DNA of 8,918 nucleotides from JAVBOJ01 sp031550755 (GTDB taxonomy: Bacteria; Bacillota; Clostridia; Oscillospirales; UBA929), in contig JAVBOJ010000076.1 in the NCBI GenBank assembly GCA_031550755.1, positions 1 through 8,918 on the forward strand, in the 5' to 3' direction. Under the pieces are notes generated by a model. It worked only from the letters and a program-made list of their open reading frames with translations. It made no database searches and was not told the origin of the DNA. Each line of letters begins with the position of its first letter. Position 1 is the stretch's first letter. The position numbers were made by a program, and so were the translations under genes. Shown here piece by piece: positions 1-6,016 of this stretch.

Positions 1-177
1 GACGAGGACGTCGTCTCCTCCGATTTCATCGGTTGCGCGCTGACCTCCATTTTTGACGCCAAGGCCGGCATCGCCCTGTCGGATACCTTTGTCAAGCTGG
101 TGTCGTGGTACGACAACGAGTGGGGTTATTCCTCCAAGGTACTCGACCTCATCAGCCACATGGACAGCGTAAAATAA
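1..177 (+). CDS. gap: Glyceraldehyde-3-phosphate dehydrogenase, C-terminal 58 residues (5' end outside window)
   Basis: Reading from base 1 gives 58 residues ending in TAA at 175-177. The segment contains SDTFVKLVSWYDNEWGYS, the hallmark C-terminal stretch of GAPDH. The Asn in YDNEWGY is the conserved nicotinamide-contacting residue of the family. The enzyme oxidises glyceraldehyde-3-phosphate to 1,3-bisphosphoglycerate with reduction of NAD(P) in cytoplasmic glycolysis. The catalytic Cys and the Rossmann domain lie upstream of the window, so NAD versus NADP preference cannot be judged. An intrinsic terminator follows 11 bp after the stop, so this is the last gene of its transcript. Identification is firm; the symbol is the generic family name. 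Confidence 0.96.
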   Translation, partial: DEDVVSSDFIGCALTSIFDAKAGIALSDTFVKLVSWYDNEWGYSSKVLDLISHMDSVK

Positions 178-188
178 GGATACAAGAG

Positions 189-222
189 CACCGGGCGGGG
201 ATTTCCCCGCCCGGTGTTTTTT
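189..222 (+). terminator. Rho-independent terminator of gap
   Basis: A 12-bp perfect GC-rich stem (CACCGGGCGGGG at 189-200 with CCCCGCCCGGTG at 205-216) and a 4-nt loop are followed directly by six T residues at 217-222. It begins 11 bp after the gap stop codon and fits a textbook intrinsic terminator on the plus strand. Confidence 0.93.
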
Positions 223-480
223 ATGTTGAAGGGTAACGCCGGGCGACACACAGTTCGCCCCTACACGGATATACGTCCCCCGTCCCGGCGAAGCGCGGAG
301 CGCCGCAGACCGGGACGGGGGGATGCATTCCGGACAAATTACCGGGGGTTCAGGGGACGGATAGAGCCCCCTGACGGGGTTTCTTTGGTTCCTTTCTTTG
401 CCCCGGCCAAAGAAAGGAACGCCTTCGTTTACACAATCCCCCGGCTCTTCGAGCCACCCTCTTTTACAAAGGGGGCATAA
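223..480. repeat. Gene-free interval made of clustered inverted repeats
   Basis: I see no credible gene here, only a run of palindromes. They are GGGCGA/TCGCCC (241-246 with 255-260), CCCCCGTCCCGG/CCGGGACGGGGG (277-288 with 310-321), TCAGGGG/CCCCTGA (350-356 with 368-374), GTTCCTTTCTTT/AAAGAAAGGAAC (388-399 with 409-420, a perfect 12-bp stem), GGCTC/GAGCC (443-447 with 451-455), and an imperfect CCCTCTTT/AAAGGGGG pair near 457-475. The arrangement resembles the mosaic intergenic repeats scattered through some clostridial genomes. The last hairpins could also help end transcription of the minus-strand gene that stops at 481, but none has a clear T-tract in that direction. No function is assigned. 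Confidence 0.7.
241..264 (-). repeat. Short hairpin repeat, copy A (related to 4021-4043)
   Basis: GGGCGA, an 8-nt variable loop, then TCGCCCCTAC. Read on the minus strand it is GTAGGGGCGA-loop-TCGCCC, the same design as the copy at 4021-4043, which lies in the plus orientation. The arms and the flanking GTAG are conserved and the loop differs in sequence and length, as expected of a small dispersed palindromic repeat family. Confidence 0.6.
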
Positions 481-2226
481 CTACCGCGTTTGCACCTCAT
501 CCACAAAGGTGCTGGAATCATAGCTGCCTTCCTCCACATCCCACTTGTCGGGCACCACCGCCACCATCGTGACGGTGCGGGCGGAGAAGGTGATATCCTT
601 GATTTCTTCGATTTCCGGCTGGACGGAGATATGGCCGATGTGCTCCCAGCCGATGCCCTGGGTGTAAATATACACCCGGAAGTCCTGCGCCTCGGGGATG
701 TTGAAGCTGTCCTCGCCCTCGCCGTAAGAATAGGTCAGGCGGAAGCCGATGCAGTTTTCCACCGGGTTGGCGAACACCCGCGGCGTAACGGTGGTATCGT
801 TCAGGGTTTCCTTGGAGGGGGAGGCCGAGATGTAGTAGGAATCCCGCACCTCCACATCGATCGAGACCCAGACCTCGCCGGCCTCGACGCGGACGGCTGC
901 GTGGCGGGTTCTGCCCTCCGCCCCTTCCGAGGTGGCGGTAATATTGCCGTAATCATCCACCCGGACGACGCTGGGGTCACTGGATACAAAGGTCACCTGC
1001 GCGGCGTCGGCGTTGGCGGGCAGCAGGACATAGTCAATCTTGGCGGTCTTGCCCAGTTCCAGCACGAATTTGTCGGCCGCCAGACGAATCTCGGTGACCG
1101 GCTGGGTCACATTGACGGTCACGCGGGTCGTCACGCCATCGATATCGATGGTGATGATGCTCTGGCCGGAGGCGTGGGCCGTCACGCGGCCCTCCCCATC
1201 CACCGACGCGACGCCGGTGTTGGAGGCGCGGTAGTCAATGACCTGCGGCGTGGCGTTTTTGGGCACGATGTCGTAATAAATCCAATAGGTTTCGCCCGGC
1301 GTGAGGGAGACCTCCGGCGTGGGCAGATCAATGCCGGTGACCGGCAGCAGCACCTGCACCGTCATGGTTTTTTGCACCAGCAGCGATTTGGCGGTCAGCG
1401 TCACCGAGCCGGGCGCAAGCCCCTCGATCAGCCCGTCGGCGTTGACGACGGCAATCTTGGCGTCGCTGCTTTCCCAGGAGAGCTTTTCAATGAGCGGATC
1501 CTCCGGGGTGAGGACGGCGCCGGCCGGGACAGGCTTGCCCACAAAGACGGTGAGCGGGGTCGAGGGCAGGGTCACATCGCGCACAATGGCGAAGAAATAG
1601 CCGGCGACGGCCGCGCCGACGAGCAGCAGCAGCACGCCCAGCAGGGAAAACAGCAGGGCGTGCCCTTTTTTCTTGGGCTTTTGGGGCTGGGAATAAGCCT
1701 GCCCATAGCCCGGATAGGGCGCATAGCCCTGATAGGCCGGCTGAGGCTGGGGCGGGGGCTGCGGCGCGGTATAGGGCTGGTAGGCCTGCTGAGCCGGCTG
1801 ATAGACCGGCGCGGCGGCATAGGCCGGCTCACGCGGCGCGGGCGCGGCGGCGGGTACAGGCGCGGGCGCCGGTGTGGGCTTGGGCATCGGCGTGGGGATG
1901 GGCATTGGCGCGGCGGCGCGCGGCAACACCAACATGCCCTCGAGCTGTTCGGGGCGGTTGTGCCGCACGGCGAGCACATAGCCGCCGAACTCCTCCCGCA
2001 GGCTGTAATCAGTGACCGCGCCGGACTGCTTCAGCGCAAAACACTGGGAGACAAGCGATCGCGCGGCGGCCTCGTCGCGCGTTTCGATTTCGGTGAGAAA
2101 GCATGCTCCCTCCGGCCCGGAAATTTCATAGTTGCGCCCCAGAGAATCCGCGCCCACCAGCCGGTCGATGACCCAGCCGGCCAGCCGCGCGTCGGGATAC
2201 GGAGAACCGAATGTGTAGTCCCGCAA
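481..2226 (-). CDS. Single-pass membrane protein with proline-rich linker and three Big_2-like extracellular domains
   Basis: 581 residues. Residues 1-100 are a soluble domain with no signal peptide. Residues 101-185 are a Pro/Ala/Gln/Tyr-rich linker. Residues 186-188 (KKK) precede one hydrophobic helix at about 189-214. Three repeats of about 80 residues follow (about 216-293, 297-374, 378-460) with the bacterial Ig-like group 2 pattern: strand, SSD or SNT, V..VD..G.I.A...G...I. A unique C-terminal region covers 461-581. The positive-inside rule puts the N-terminus in the cytoplasm and the Ig-like domains outside, where such domains usually act as stalks or binding modules. The start is TTG at 2226-2224, chosen because AAGGGGG lies 7 nt upstream. 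It follows the zinc-ribbon gene by 34 bp, so the two are probably co-transcribed. The N-terminal domain faintly resembles a degenerate kinase N-lobe (RLVGADSLGRNYE), which is only a suggestion. Function unknown. Confidence 0.85.
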   Translation of the reverse strand: MRDYTFGSPYPDARLAGWVIDRLVGADSLGRNYEISGPEGACFLTEIETRDEAAARSLVSQCFALKQSGAVTDYSLREEFGGYVLAVRHNRPEQLEGMLVLPRAAAPMPIPTPMPKPTPAPAPVPAAAPAPREPAYAAAPVYQPAQQAYQPYTAPQPPPQPQPAYQGYAPYPGYGQAYSQPQKPKKKGHALLFSLLGVLLLLVGAAVAGYFFAIVRDVTLPSTPLTVFVGKPVPAGAVLTPEDPLIEKLSWESSDAKIAVVNADGLIEGLAPGSVTLTAKSLLVQKTMTVQVLLPVTGIDLPTPEVSLTPGETYWIYYDIVPKNATPQVIDYRASNTGVASVDGEGRVTAHASGQSIITIDIDGVTTRVTVNVTQPVTEIRLAADKFVLELGKTAKIDYVLLPANADAAQVTFVSSDPSVVRVDDYGNITATSEGAEGRTRHAAVRVEAGEVWVSIDVEVRDSYYISASPSKETLNDTTVTPRVFANPVENCIGFRLTYSYGEGEDSFNIPEAQDFRVYIYTQGIGWEHIGHISVQPEIEEIKDITFSARTVTMVAVVPDKWDVEEGSYDSSTFVDEVQTR

Positions 2227-2233
2227 AAAAATA

Positions 2234-2240
2234 CCCCCTT
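2234..2240 (-). promoter_or_regulatory. Ribosome binding site setting a TTG start
   Basis: On the minus strand AAGGGGG is followed by 7 nt and then TTG (2226-2224). No ATG or GTG at similar spacing lies in this frame, so this site decides the TTG start of the Big_2 protein. Confidence 0.65.
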
Positions 2241-2260
2241 TTTTCTAAGTCCCTGCTATA

Positions 2261-3820
2261 CTAGACGCCGAACATGTCAAAATCCATTCCGCTCATGGCC
2301 TGCGTCAGCAGATCAAAGGCGTCGGTGTACGAGGTCCACGGCGTCGGCGTTTTGTCTGTACGCGCGAGCTTGATATGACAGTTGAGGTCGATGGTGCCGG
2401 TGCTGAGGTAAGATGTGAGAGAAGCGCTGTCCAAATCGTAGCCGCCCCAAACGGTCAGCTCAATTTTGTCGATCGTGATCTCCCCGGTCAGCGCGGCCTC
2501 ATCCACATGAATGCTGCCCAGCACGGTCAGACCGGTCTCCTCGCCGGGCACGCCCATCGTCAGGGTGAGGTTCTGGCCGGCCATGGCGGCGTCATAGGTG
2601 ATGTCCAGATAGACCGATTCATCCGTCCAGTAATCCTCCACATGGATCTCGGTGCTGCTTTTGAACACGCCGTCGATGACCCGGTTGCCGCGGGAGGTGA
2701 TGGTGACGACCGTTTCGTCGTCGTAGGGATCGACGACCTTCAGGGTCATGCGCGCGCCGTCGAGCAGATAATCGCCCTCGGCCAGCGCGGCGGTGAGGGT
2801 CAGCGCGGTCACGTCGCCGTAGGAGTCCTTGACGGAAAGATCGACCGAGAAGCCGACCAGCTTGTGGCCGGCATCGGTGTAAAACCGGATGTCGCACCGG
2901 GAGAATTTAAACGGCGTTTCGCCCTGGCTCAGCGCCATCAGATCGACGAGCGCCCCGATGCCCAGAAATTCCTTGACCTGCCGGTCGGACAGCGAGACCT
3001 CCACGACAGTATATGTGCCCGCGCGACCTTCCAGACTGCCGCTGGAGGTGACCGGCTCAACATCCTTCATCAGCTTTTCCAGCAGGTCGGCGGTGTTGAC
3101 CATGGACTTTCCGCTCCAAACGGCGTCGGAGAGCTGCCGGCCGAAGTCCGGCGGCAGCGCGGCCGAAATGCCCAGCGCCGAATTGTTCCAGTCCTCGGCC
3201 AGCGTGGTCAGATCCACGCCCAGCTTATCGGGCAGAAGCTCAGGCACATAGAAGCCGAACAGTTTTTCGTCCAGATAGGCCTCTATGTTCACCGTTTCGC
3301 CCTCGGCGGTCATGGAAGCCGTCTCCTGCATCCGGCGCGCGTCATAATCGGTGACGGCGGAGACGGAGAAAGCAAATTCATCGGGGTCAAAGCCATAGTC
3401 GGGCGTGACGCCGGCGATGGAAAACTCCATCGTCTGCTCGACCTTGCCGGTACTCAGCGCCTCCCAGACCTTGCCGCCGAAGTAGGTTTCCACGTCGCGC
3501 AGCTGGGCCTCCACCGCCGCGTCTGCGCGACCAATGGCCATGCCCACGTAGGCTTTGGGCGAGGTCGCCAGCAAAATGTTGGGGTAAAAGAGGAAGCCGG
3601 CGACGGCGGCCGCCGCGACGACTCCGCCGGCAATCCACGGCCAGCGGCGTTTTTTGGGTGCGGACGGAGCTTGCGCCTCATATATCTCATTCTGCGACCA
3701 GAGCGCCGAGGGGGGTTGGGGCTGCTGCTCCAAAGGAGAAATGTGGGCGATTTTTGTACCGCACTGGGGGCAAAACAAGGAAGCGTCTTCCATTTTTGAG
3801 CCGCATTGTGAGCAAAACAT
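2261..3820 (-). CDS. Zinc-ribbon, single-pass membrane protein with large extracellular region
   Basis: 519 residues, ATG start at 3820. Residues 1-23 form a compact zinc ribbon with C3-x2-C6 and C17-x2-C20 (MFCSQCG...LFCPQCG). A polar/proline linker, KKRR at 56-59 and one membrane helix at about 60-80 follow. The remaining ~435 residues are beta-rich and acidic, with no Cys-rich or catalytic motif that I recognise. There is no cleavable signal peptide, so the zinc ribbon should lie inside the cell and the C-terminal region outside. The first TAG is at 2263-2261, 34 bp before the next gene's TTG start, indicating an operon with the Big_2 protein. The ribosome site is weak (GGATG about 8 nt upstream of ATG). 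Proteins with this zinc-ribbon/helix/exported-domain layout are common in Clostridia but functionally uncharacterised. A role in envelope sensing or assembly is inference only. Confidence 0.88.
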   Translation of the reverse strand: MFCSQCGSKMEDASLFCPQCGTKIAHISPLEQQPQPPSALWSQNEIYEAQAPSAPKKRRWPWIAGGVVAAAAVAGFLFYPNILLATSPKAYVGMAIGRADAAVEAQLRDVETYFGGKVWEALSTGKVEQTMEFSIAGVTPDYGFDPDEFAFSVSAVTDYDARRMQETASMTAEGETVNIEAYLDEKLFGFYVPELLPDKLGVDLTTLAEDWNNSALGISAALPPDFGRQLSDAVWSGKSMVNTADLLEKLMKDVEPVTSSGSLEGRAGTYTVVEVSLSDRQVKEFLGIGALVDLMALSQGETPFKFSRCDIRFYTDAGHKLVGFSVDLSVKDSYGDVTALTLTAALAEGDYLLDGARMTLKVVDPYDDETVVTITSRGNRVIDGVFKSSTEIHVEDYWTDESVYLDITYDAAMAGQNLTLTMGVPGEETGLTVLGSIHVDEAALTGEITIDKIELTVWGGYDLDSASLTSYLSTGTIDLNCHIKLARTDKTPTPWTSYTDAFDLLTQAMSGMDFDMFGV

Positions 3821-3929
3821 TTTCTGTCATCCATTCTGCCGCTGTGCGCCGGCTTGAAATTTTTTGAAAAACATCCCCGCCGCGCACAGCCATCCGGCGG
3901 GAAAATGGAAATACACCCATCCAGCTTTT

Positions 3930-3958
3930 ATAATATAGTATTTTGTGTTTTTTTGCAA
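3930..3958 (-). promoter_or_regulatory. Candidate sigma-A promoter for the zinc-ribbon/Big_2 operon
   Basis: Read on the minus strand, TTGCAA (3958-3953) is separated by 17 nt from TATTAT (3935-3930) in an AT-rich pocket. Transcription would start near 3923, leaving a leader of about 100 nt before the ATG at 3820. It is the best -35/-10 pair I found upstream of this operon. Confidence 0.5.
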
Positions 3959-3973
3959 GGGGGAGAGGAGGGC

Positions 3974-4008
3974 AGATAACAGATAACGGATAACAGATAA
4001 CAGATAGG
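3974..4008. repeat. Tandem heptamer repeat (AGATAAC)
   Basis: Five consecutive 7-bp units: AGATAAC, AGATAAC, GGATAAC, AGATAAC, AGATAGG. Three are identical, one differs at the first base and the last at its final two. The array lies between the divergent promoters. It is probably a slippage-prone simple repeat; no protein or RNA role is evident. Confidence 0.85.
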
Positions 4009-4020
4009 GACGCGGCGTTT

Positions 4021-4043
4021 GTAGGGGCGATTATCAATCGCCC
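4021..4043 (+). repeat. Short hairpin repeat, copy B (related to 241-264)
   Basis: GTAGGGGCGAT, loop TATCA, then ATCGCCC; the stem is GGGCGAT (4025-4031) with ATCGCCC (4037-4043). It matches the minus-strand reading of 241-264 in its GTAGGGGCGA and TCGCCC arms, with a different loop. It begins 12 bp after the heptamer array. Confidence 0.6.
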
Positions 4044-4132
4044 GCTGTACCCCCCATCCCCCCAAAGAGAAAAATTTTCCAAATTGTGCATACCTTAGAG
4101 TCGCAAGGCATATAATGGGGGTGTCTCAAAAA

Positions 4133-4153
4133 GTTACAAGCGGTTACAAAGCG
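4133..4153. promoter_or_regulatory. Direct repeat GTTACAAGCG/GTTACAAAGCG upstream of the 3D-domain gene
   Basis: GTTACA occurs at 4133 and 4143, each followed by A(A)GCG, giving two close direct repeats with a 10-bp period. They lie about 60-80 bp upstream of the -35 box at 4215. On the minus strand this reads TGTAAC-N4-TGTAAC. That is similar to the WalR box (TGTWAH-N5-TGTWAH) of Gram-positive wall-control regulons, but one base shorter in the spacer. It is a candidate operator only. Confidence 0.3.
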
Positions 4154-4214
4154 GAAAACAATGTTAACATAATTCTTGTTTTGTGCCGAAAACTGTCTGT
4201 ATTTGAAGGAAAGA

Positions 4215-4243
4215 TTGACAAAACCCCTCTCTTGGTATATAAT
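4215..4243 (+). promoter_or_regulatory. Consensus sigma-A promoter of the YabE/Rpf2-like gene
   Basis: TTGACA (4215-4220), a 17-nt spacer and TATAAT (4238-4243) match the vegetative consensus exactly. The predicted start is near 4250, giving an untranslated leader of about 70 nt before the ATG at 4322. Confidence 0.92.
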
Positions 4244-4247
4244 AGCT

Positions 4248-4306
4248 CCCAATTGGGTATAACCAATGCACCCAATCACTTCGCGGATCAAGGGGCGGCC
4301 GCCCCC
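4248..4306 (+). promoter_or_regulatory. Leader with overlapping inverted repeats ahead of the 3D-domain gene
   Basis: The predicted leader contains CCCAATTGGG (4248-4257), which can pair within itself. ATTGGGT (4252-4258) can also pair with ACCCAAT (4270-4276) or, in shorter form, with CCAAT at 4263-4267. Closer to the ribosome site is the palindrome GGGGCGGCCGCCCC around 4292-4305, which ends 6 nt before AGGAGG at 4312-4317. These mutually exclusive pairings could affect translation. No known riboswitch class is recognised. Confidence 0.35.
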
Positions 4307-4321
4307 ATCTCAGGAGGTTCT

Positions 4322-5347
4322 ATGCTGTATCGAATCGGAGAGGCCCTGCGGCAAGGGGCGGGCAATTTGCGACGACGCGCCGTGGCGGTAACCCTGTTTG
4401 CCGCGCTGGCCGTCGCCCTGCTGTCCCCTATTGTCACGGCCAAAAATATGTTCGTCATTGTGGACGGCAACAGCCTCACTGTCCACAACACCTACACCGG
4501 CGACGCCGCCCAGGCGCTTGCGGAAGCCGGTATCCATATCAGTCAGTATGACTACGTGTCCATGCCCGAAGCGCCGGTGTCCGGCGGCGTGGTGGAGGTT
4601 TTTATCGAACGCTCCCACACCGTGACGCTGGAGGCCGACGGCAAAACGGCGGTGCTGTCCACACTGGGACAGACGGTCGGCGAAGTGCTGGAACGCACCG
4701 GCACCACCCTCGGACGGCTGGATGTGGTCACCCCGAATATCCTGTCGCCGGTCTCGGAGGGCATGGTTATCACGGTGACCCGCTACGATACCCGCATCGA
4801 ACAGGTCACCGAGGAAATTCCCTTTGAAACCATGCGCACGGCGGACAAAAGCATCAATGTCGGGCTGGAAAAGGTCACACAGGCAGGGATTTTGGGTCAA
4901 AAAGTGCTGACCTATGAAATTTCCCTCCGTGACGGCATCGAATTTTCCCGCCGCCTGCAAAGCGAGGTGCTGACCCAGGAGCCCCAGGATGAGCTCATTT
5001 CCTACGGCATCGGCGGCACCGTCGTCCTGCCGTCGGGCGAGCGCGTCAAGTACAAACGCATGTTGACCTGTACCGCGACGGCGTACAGCTCGGAAAAAAT
5101 CAGCAACAAGCTCACCGCCATGGGCACCATCGCCCGCGTGGGTGCCATCGCCGTCGATCCCAAGGTCATCCCGCTGGGTTCGCGGGTCTACGTCGAGGGC
5201 GCGAACGGCAAATGGGTTTACGGCGTGGCCGTCTGTGAGGATACCGGCGGCGTCATCAAGGGCAACAAAATTGACCTGTTTTTTGACACAGAGGCCGAAT
5301 GCTGGAAGTTTGGCGTTAAAAAAGCCAACGTGTATATTTTGGAGTAA
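4322..5347 (+). CDS. YabE/Rpf2-like cell-wall protein: DUF348 - G5 - 3D domain
   Basis: 341 residues from ATG 4322, chosen because AGGAGG (4312-4317) is 4 nt upstream and a perfect promoter precedes it. An upstream in-frame extension to 4115 would cross that promoter. Residues 1-20 are basic. About 20-40 form a signal/anchor helix ending SPIVTA. DUF348 repeats cover about 43-87 and 98-142, a G5 domain about 150-225, and a 3D domain about 247-341. The 3D domain carries the three signature aspartates in AVDPKVIPLGS (D279), EDTGG (D307) and KIDLFFD (D318), with TATAYS at its start. In the family this domain is a MltA-like double-psi barrel linked to glycan-strand cleavage and resuscitation/stationary-phase wall remodelling, outside the membrane. 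A hairpin terminator follows by about 30 bp. The domain call is confident; the precise substrate is inferred. Confidence 0.93.
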   Translation: MLYRIGEALRQGAGNLRRRAVAVTLFAALAVALLSPIVTAKNMFVIVDGNSLTVHNTYTGDAAQALAEAGIHISQYDYVSMPEAPVSGGVVEVFIERSHTVTLEADGKTAVLSTLGQTVGEVLERTGTTLGRLDVVTPNILSPVSEGMVITVTRYDTRIEQVTEEIPFETMRTADKSINVGLEKVTQAGILGQKVLTYEISLRDGIEFSRRLQSEVLTQEPQDELISYGIGGTVVLPSGERVKYKRMLTCTATAYSSEKISNKLTAMGTIARVGAIAVDPKVIPLGSRVYVEGANGKWVYGVAVCEDTGGVIKGNKIDLFFDTEAECWKFGVKKANVYILE

Positions 5348-5376
5348 GCCCCGCGTTTCTATCAAGATGTATATAA

Positions 5377-5413
5377 AAAACCAGTCGAAAAAATACTTTT
5401 TTTGACTGGTTTT
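5377..5413 (+). terminator. Hairpin terminator after the 3D-domain gene
   Basis: AAAACCAGTC-G-AAAAAA (5377-5393), loop TAC, then TTTTTTTGACTGGTTTT (5397-5413). The stem is CCAGTC/GACTGG extended by A/T pairs on both sides, so it can end transcription from either direction. It lies about 30 bp after the upstream stop and is the first part of the repeated leader cassette. Confidence 0.7.
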
Positions 5414-5426
5414 CTGTATCTGTATG

Positions 5427-5435
5427 TGTTACAAT
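5427..5435 (+). promoter_or_regulatory. Extended -10 promoter for the 63-aa ORF
   Basis: TGTTACAAT matches the extended -10 form TGnTAnAAT in 8 of 9 defined positions. A TTGACT at 5402-5407 is 22 nt from the -10, too far for a normal -35, so the TG extension would have to compensate. The same element is present at 6921-6929. Confidence 0.5.
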
Positions 5436-5469
5436 CAAGGGGAAATCAAACAAGAAAGGAGACACGCGC

Positions 5470-5661
5470 GTGATACTCGTTATCTTGTGGGAAATTGTAA
5501 CCGCAGTGCAAATGTTTTTTGGGTATGGAACGGCCTACAGACTCACCAAGAGCGGCAGCGACAACGGCGTATCGTTGTTTGGTTGGATGATTGTGATGGG
5601 CTTGGCGGCCATGGTGCCCGGTCTGGGGATTTATCTGTGGAACAAGTATCGGGATACATAA
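5470..5661 (+). CDS. Small two-helix membrane protein, 63 aa, function unknown
   Basis: GTG start at 5470 with AAAGGAG (5455-5461) 8 nt upstream. The protein has a hydrophobic helix at about residues 1-22, a polar turn (RLTKSGSDNG, 24-33), and a second helix at about 35-57 ending in WNKYRDT. No conserved catalytic motif is visible. It is preceded by the duplicated leader cassette, which suggests its own transcription unit. The first 16 codons resemble those of the 16-aa ORF at 6964 (MILVILWEIV versus MIGAILVLIL). It ends 6 bp before the stop of the oppositely oriented ASCH pseudogene. It could be a small envelope protein, a regulatory peptide or a toxin-like peptide; nothing in the sequence decides this. 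Confidence 0.7.
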   Translation: MILVILWEIVTAVQMFFGYGTAYRLTKSGSDNGVSLFGWMIVMGLAAMVPGLGIYLWNKYRDT

Positions 5662-5667
5662 AACAGA

Positions 5668-5974
5668 CTATTCGGAATACGCCACGCGGAAATCATCAAA
5701 CGCCACCGGTATGTCCCAGTCAAACACGTAGCCCGTCTCGTCCCTCCGCCGTGAAAAAGGAGACATGTCCCCGCTGCCACGACGCGAGGGTATCGTCCTC
5801 GCCCTCCCGGCGGCAGAGGTCAAAGGTGACCTCCCGGAAGGGAAGCACCAGGTCCGGCAGGGCATCCGCGACCTGCTCCGAGCGGTCGAAATGAAAGCAC
5901 TCAACCGGGCGCGTGCTGCTATCCCGGCCTGTCACGGCGAGGAAGCTTTGCCAAAAGCGTTCGATGGGTTGCAT
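5668..5974 (-). pseudogene. Decayed ASCH-domain protein (internal deletion plus frameshift)
   Basis: Starting at ATG 5974, with GGAGGA (5986-5981) 6 nt upstream, the frame reads MQPIERFWQSFLAVTG...ECFHF, then LPFREVTFDL, EGEDDTLASW and GHVSFFTAEG. These are recognisable pieces of the ~150-aa YhfF-like ASCH family. After residue ~80 the frame runs to a stop at 5722-5720. The expected C-terminal end (YVFDWDIPVAFDDFRVAYSE, then TAG at 5670-5668) continues in another frame, so a 1-nt-type shift lies near 5738-5749. In addition the central ~50-55 residues expected between ADALPDLV and LPFREVTF (the K-x-A-T-x-S and GD...V region) are missing, with the junction near 5837-5857. ASCH proteins are thought to bind RNA. 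With its core lost, this copy is very probably non-functional. Confidence 0.82.
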
Positions 5975-5977
5975 AAT
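5948..5977 (+). promoter_or_regulatory. Candidate promoter of the methyltransferase gene
   Basis: TTGCCA (5948-5953), an 18-nt spacer and CATAAT (5972-5977) form a near-consensus pair. Transcription would start near 5984, about 33 nt before the GTG at 6017. It lies inside the 5' end of the opposing pseudogene, so the two would be transcribed divergently from overlapping DNA. Confidence 0.4.
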
Positions 5978-6016
5978 ATGTCCTCCGATTCATTGAAAAG
6001 CATAGGGGGGAGATCT

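Larger units (their letters stand above)
5365..5472 (+). repeat. Leader cassette, copy 1 (hairpin, extended -10, ribosome site)
   Basis: From AGATGTATAT to the GTG start this stretch closely matches 6860-6966. The core 5424-5461 is identical over 38 nt to 6918-6955. Differences are confined to the hairpin loop, the spacer after the hairpin and the last bases before GTG. It is AT-rich compared with its surroundings. Each copy ends at a short hydrophobic ORF, so the repeated unit includes the promoter and translation start region. Confidence 0.88.

Noticed and set aside
214..480. 88-codon plus-strand ORF after the gap terminator
   Set aside because: It starts inside the terminator, has no ribosome site, is Arg/Pro-rich low-complexity translation and is made entirely of inverted repeats.
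490..2373. Long plus-strand ORF of 627 codons opposite the Big_2 gene
   Set aside because: His/Gly/Arg-rich translation without recognisable domains, caused by GC-rich codons of the real minus-strand gene; it crosses into the neighbouring gene.
2375..3799. Long plus-strand ORF of 474 codons opposite the zinc-ribbon gene
   Set aside because: Antisense shadow; the minus strand has the zinc-ribbon Cys pattern, a membrane helix and a consistent start and operon spacing.
3974..4008. CRISPR array
   Set aside because: The repeat unit is only 7 bp, contiguous and without spacers.
4115..4321. N-terminal extension of the 3D-domain protein to an ATG at 4115
   Set aside because: It would cover the consensus promoter and the leader, and lacks a ribosome site; ATG 4322 has AGGAGG and begins a normal signal/anchor segment.
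4244..4321. c-di-AMP (ydaO-type) riboswitch upstream of the wall enzyme
   Set aside because: The leader is only about 70 nt, too short for that class, and I do not see its conserved elements.
4310..5365. 351-codon minus-strand ORF opposite the 3D-domain gene
   Set aside because: No domain, no ribosome site; the plus strand has a perfect promoter, ribosome site and DUF348-G5-3D domains.
5765..6016. Upstream extension of the methyltransferase
   Set aside because: The extension is antisense to the ASCH pseudogene and has no family similarity; GTG 6017 has a strong ribosome site.
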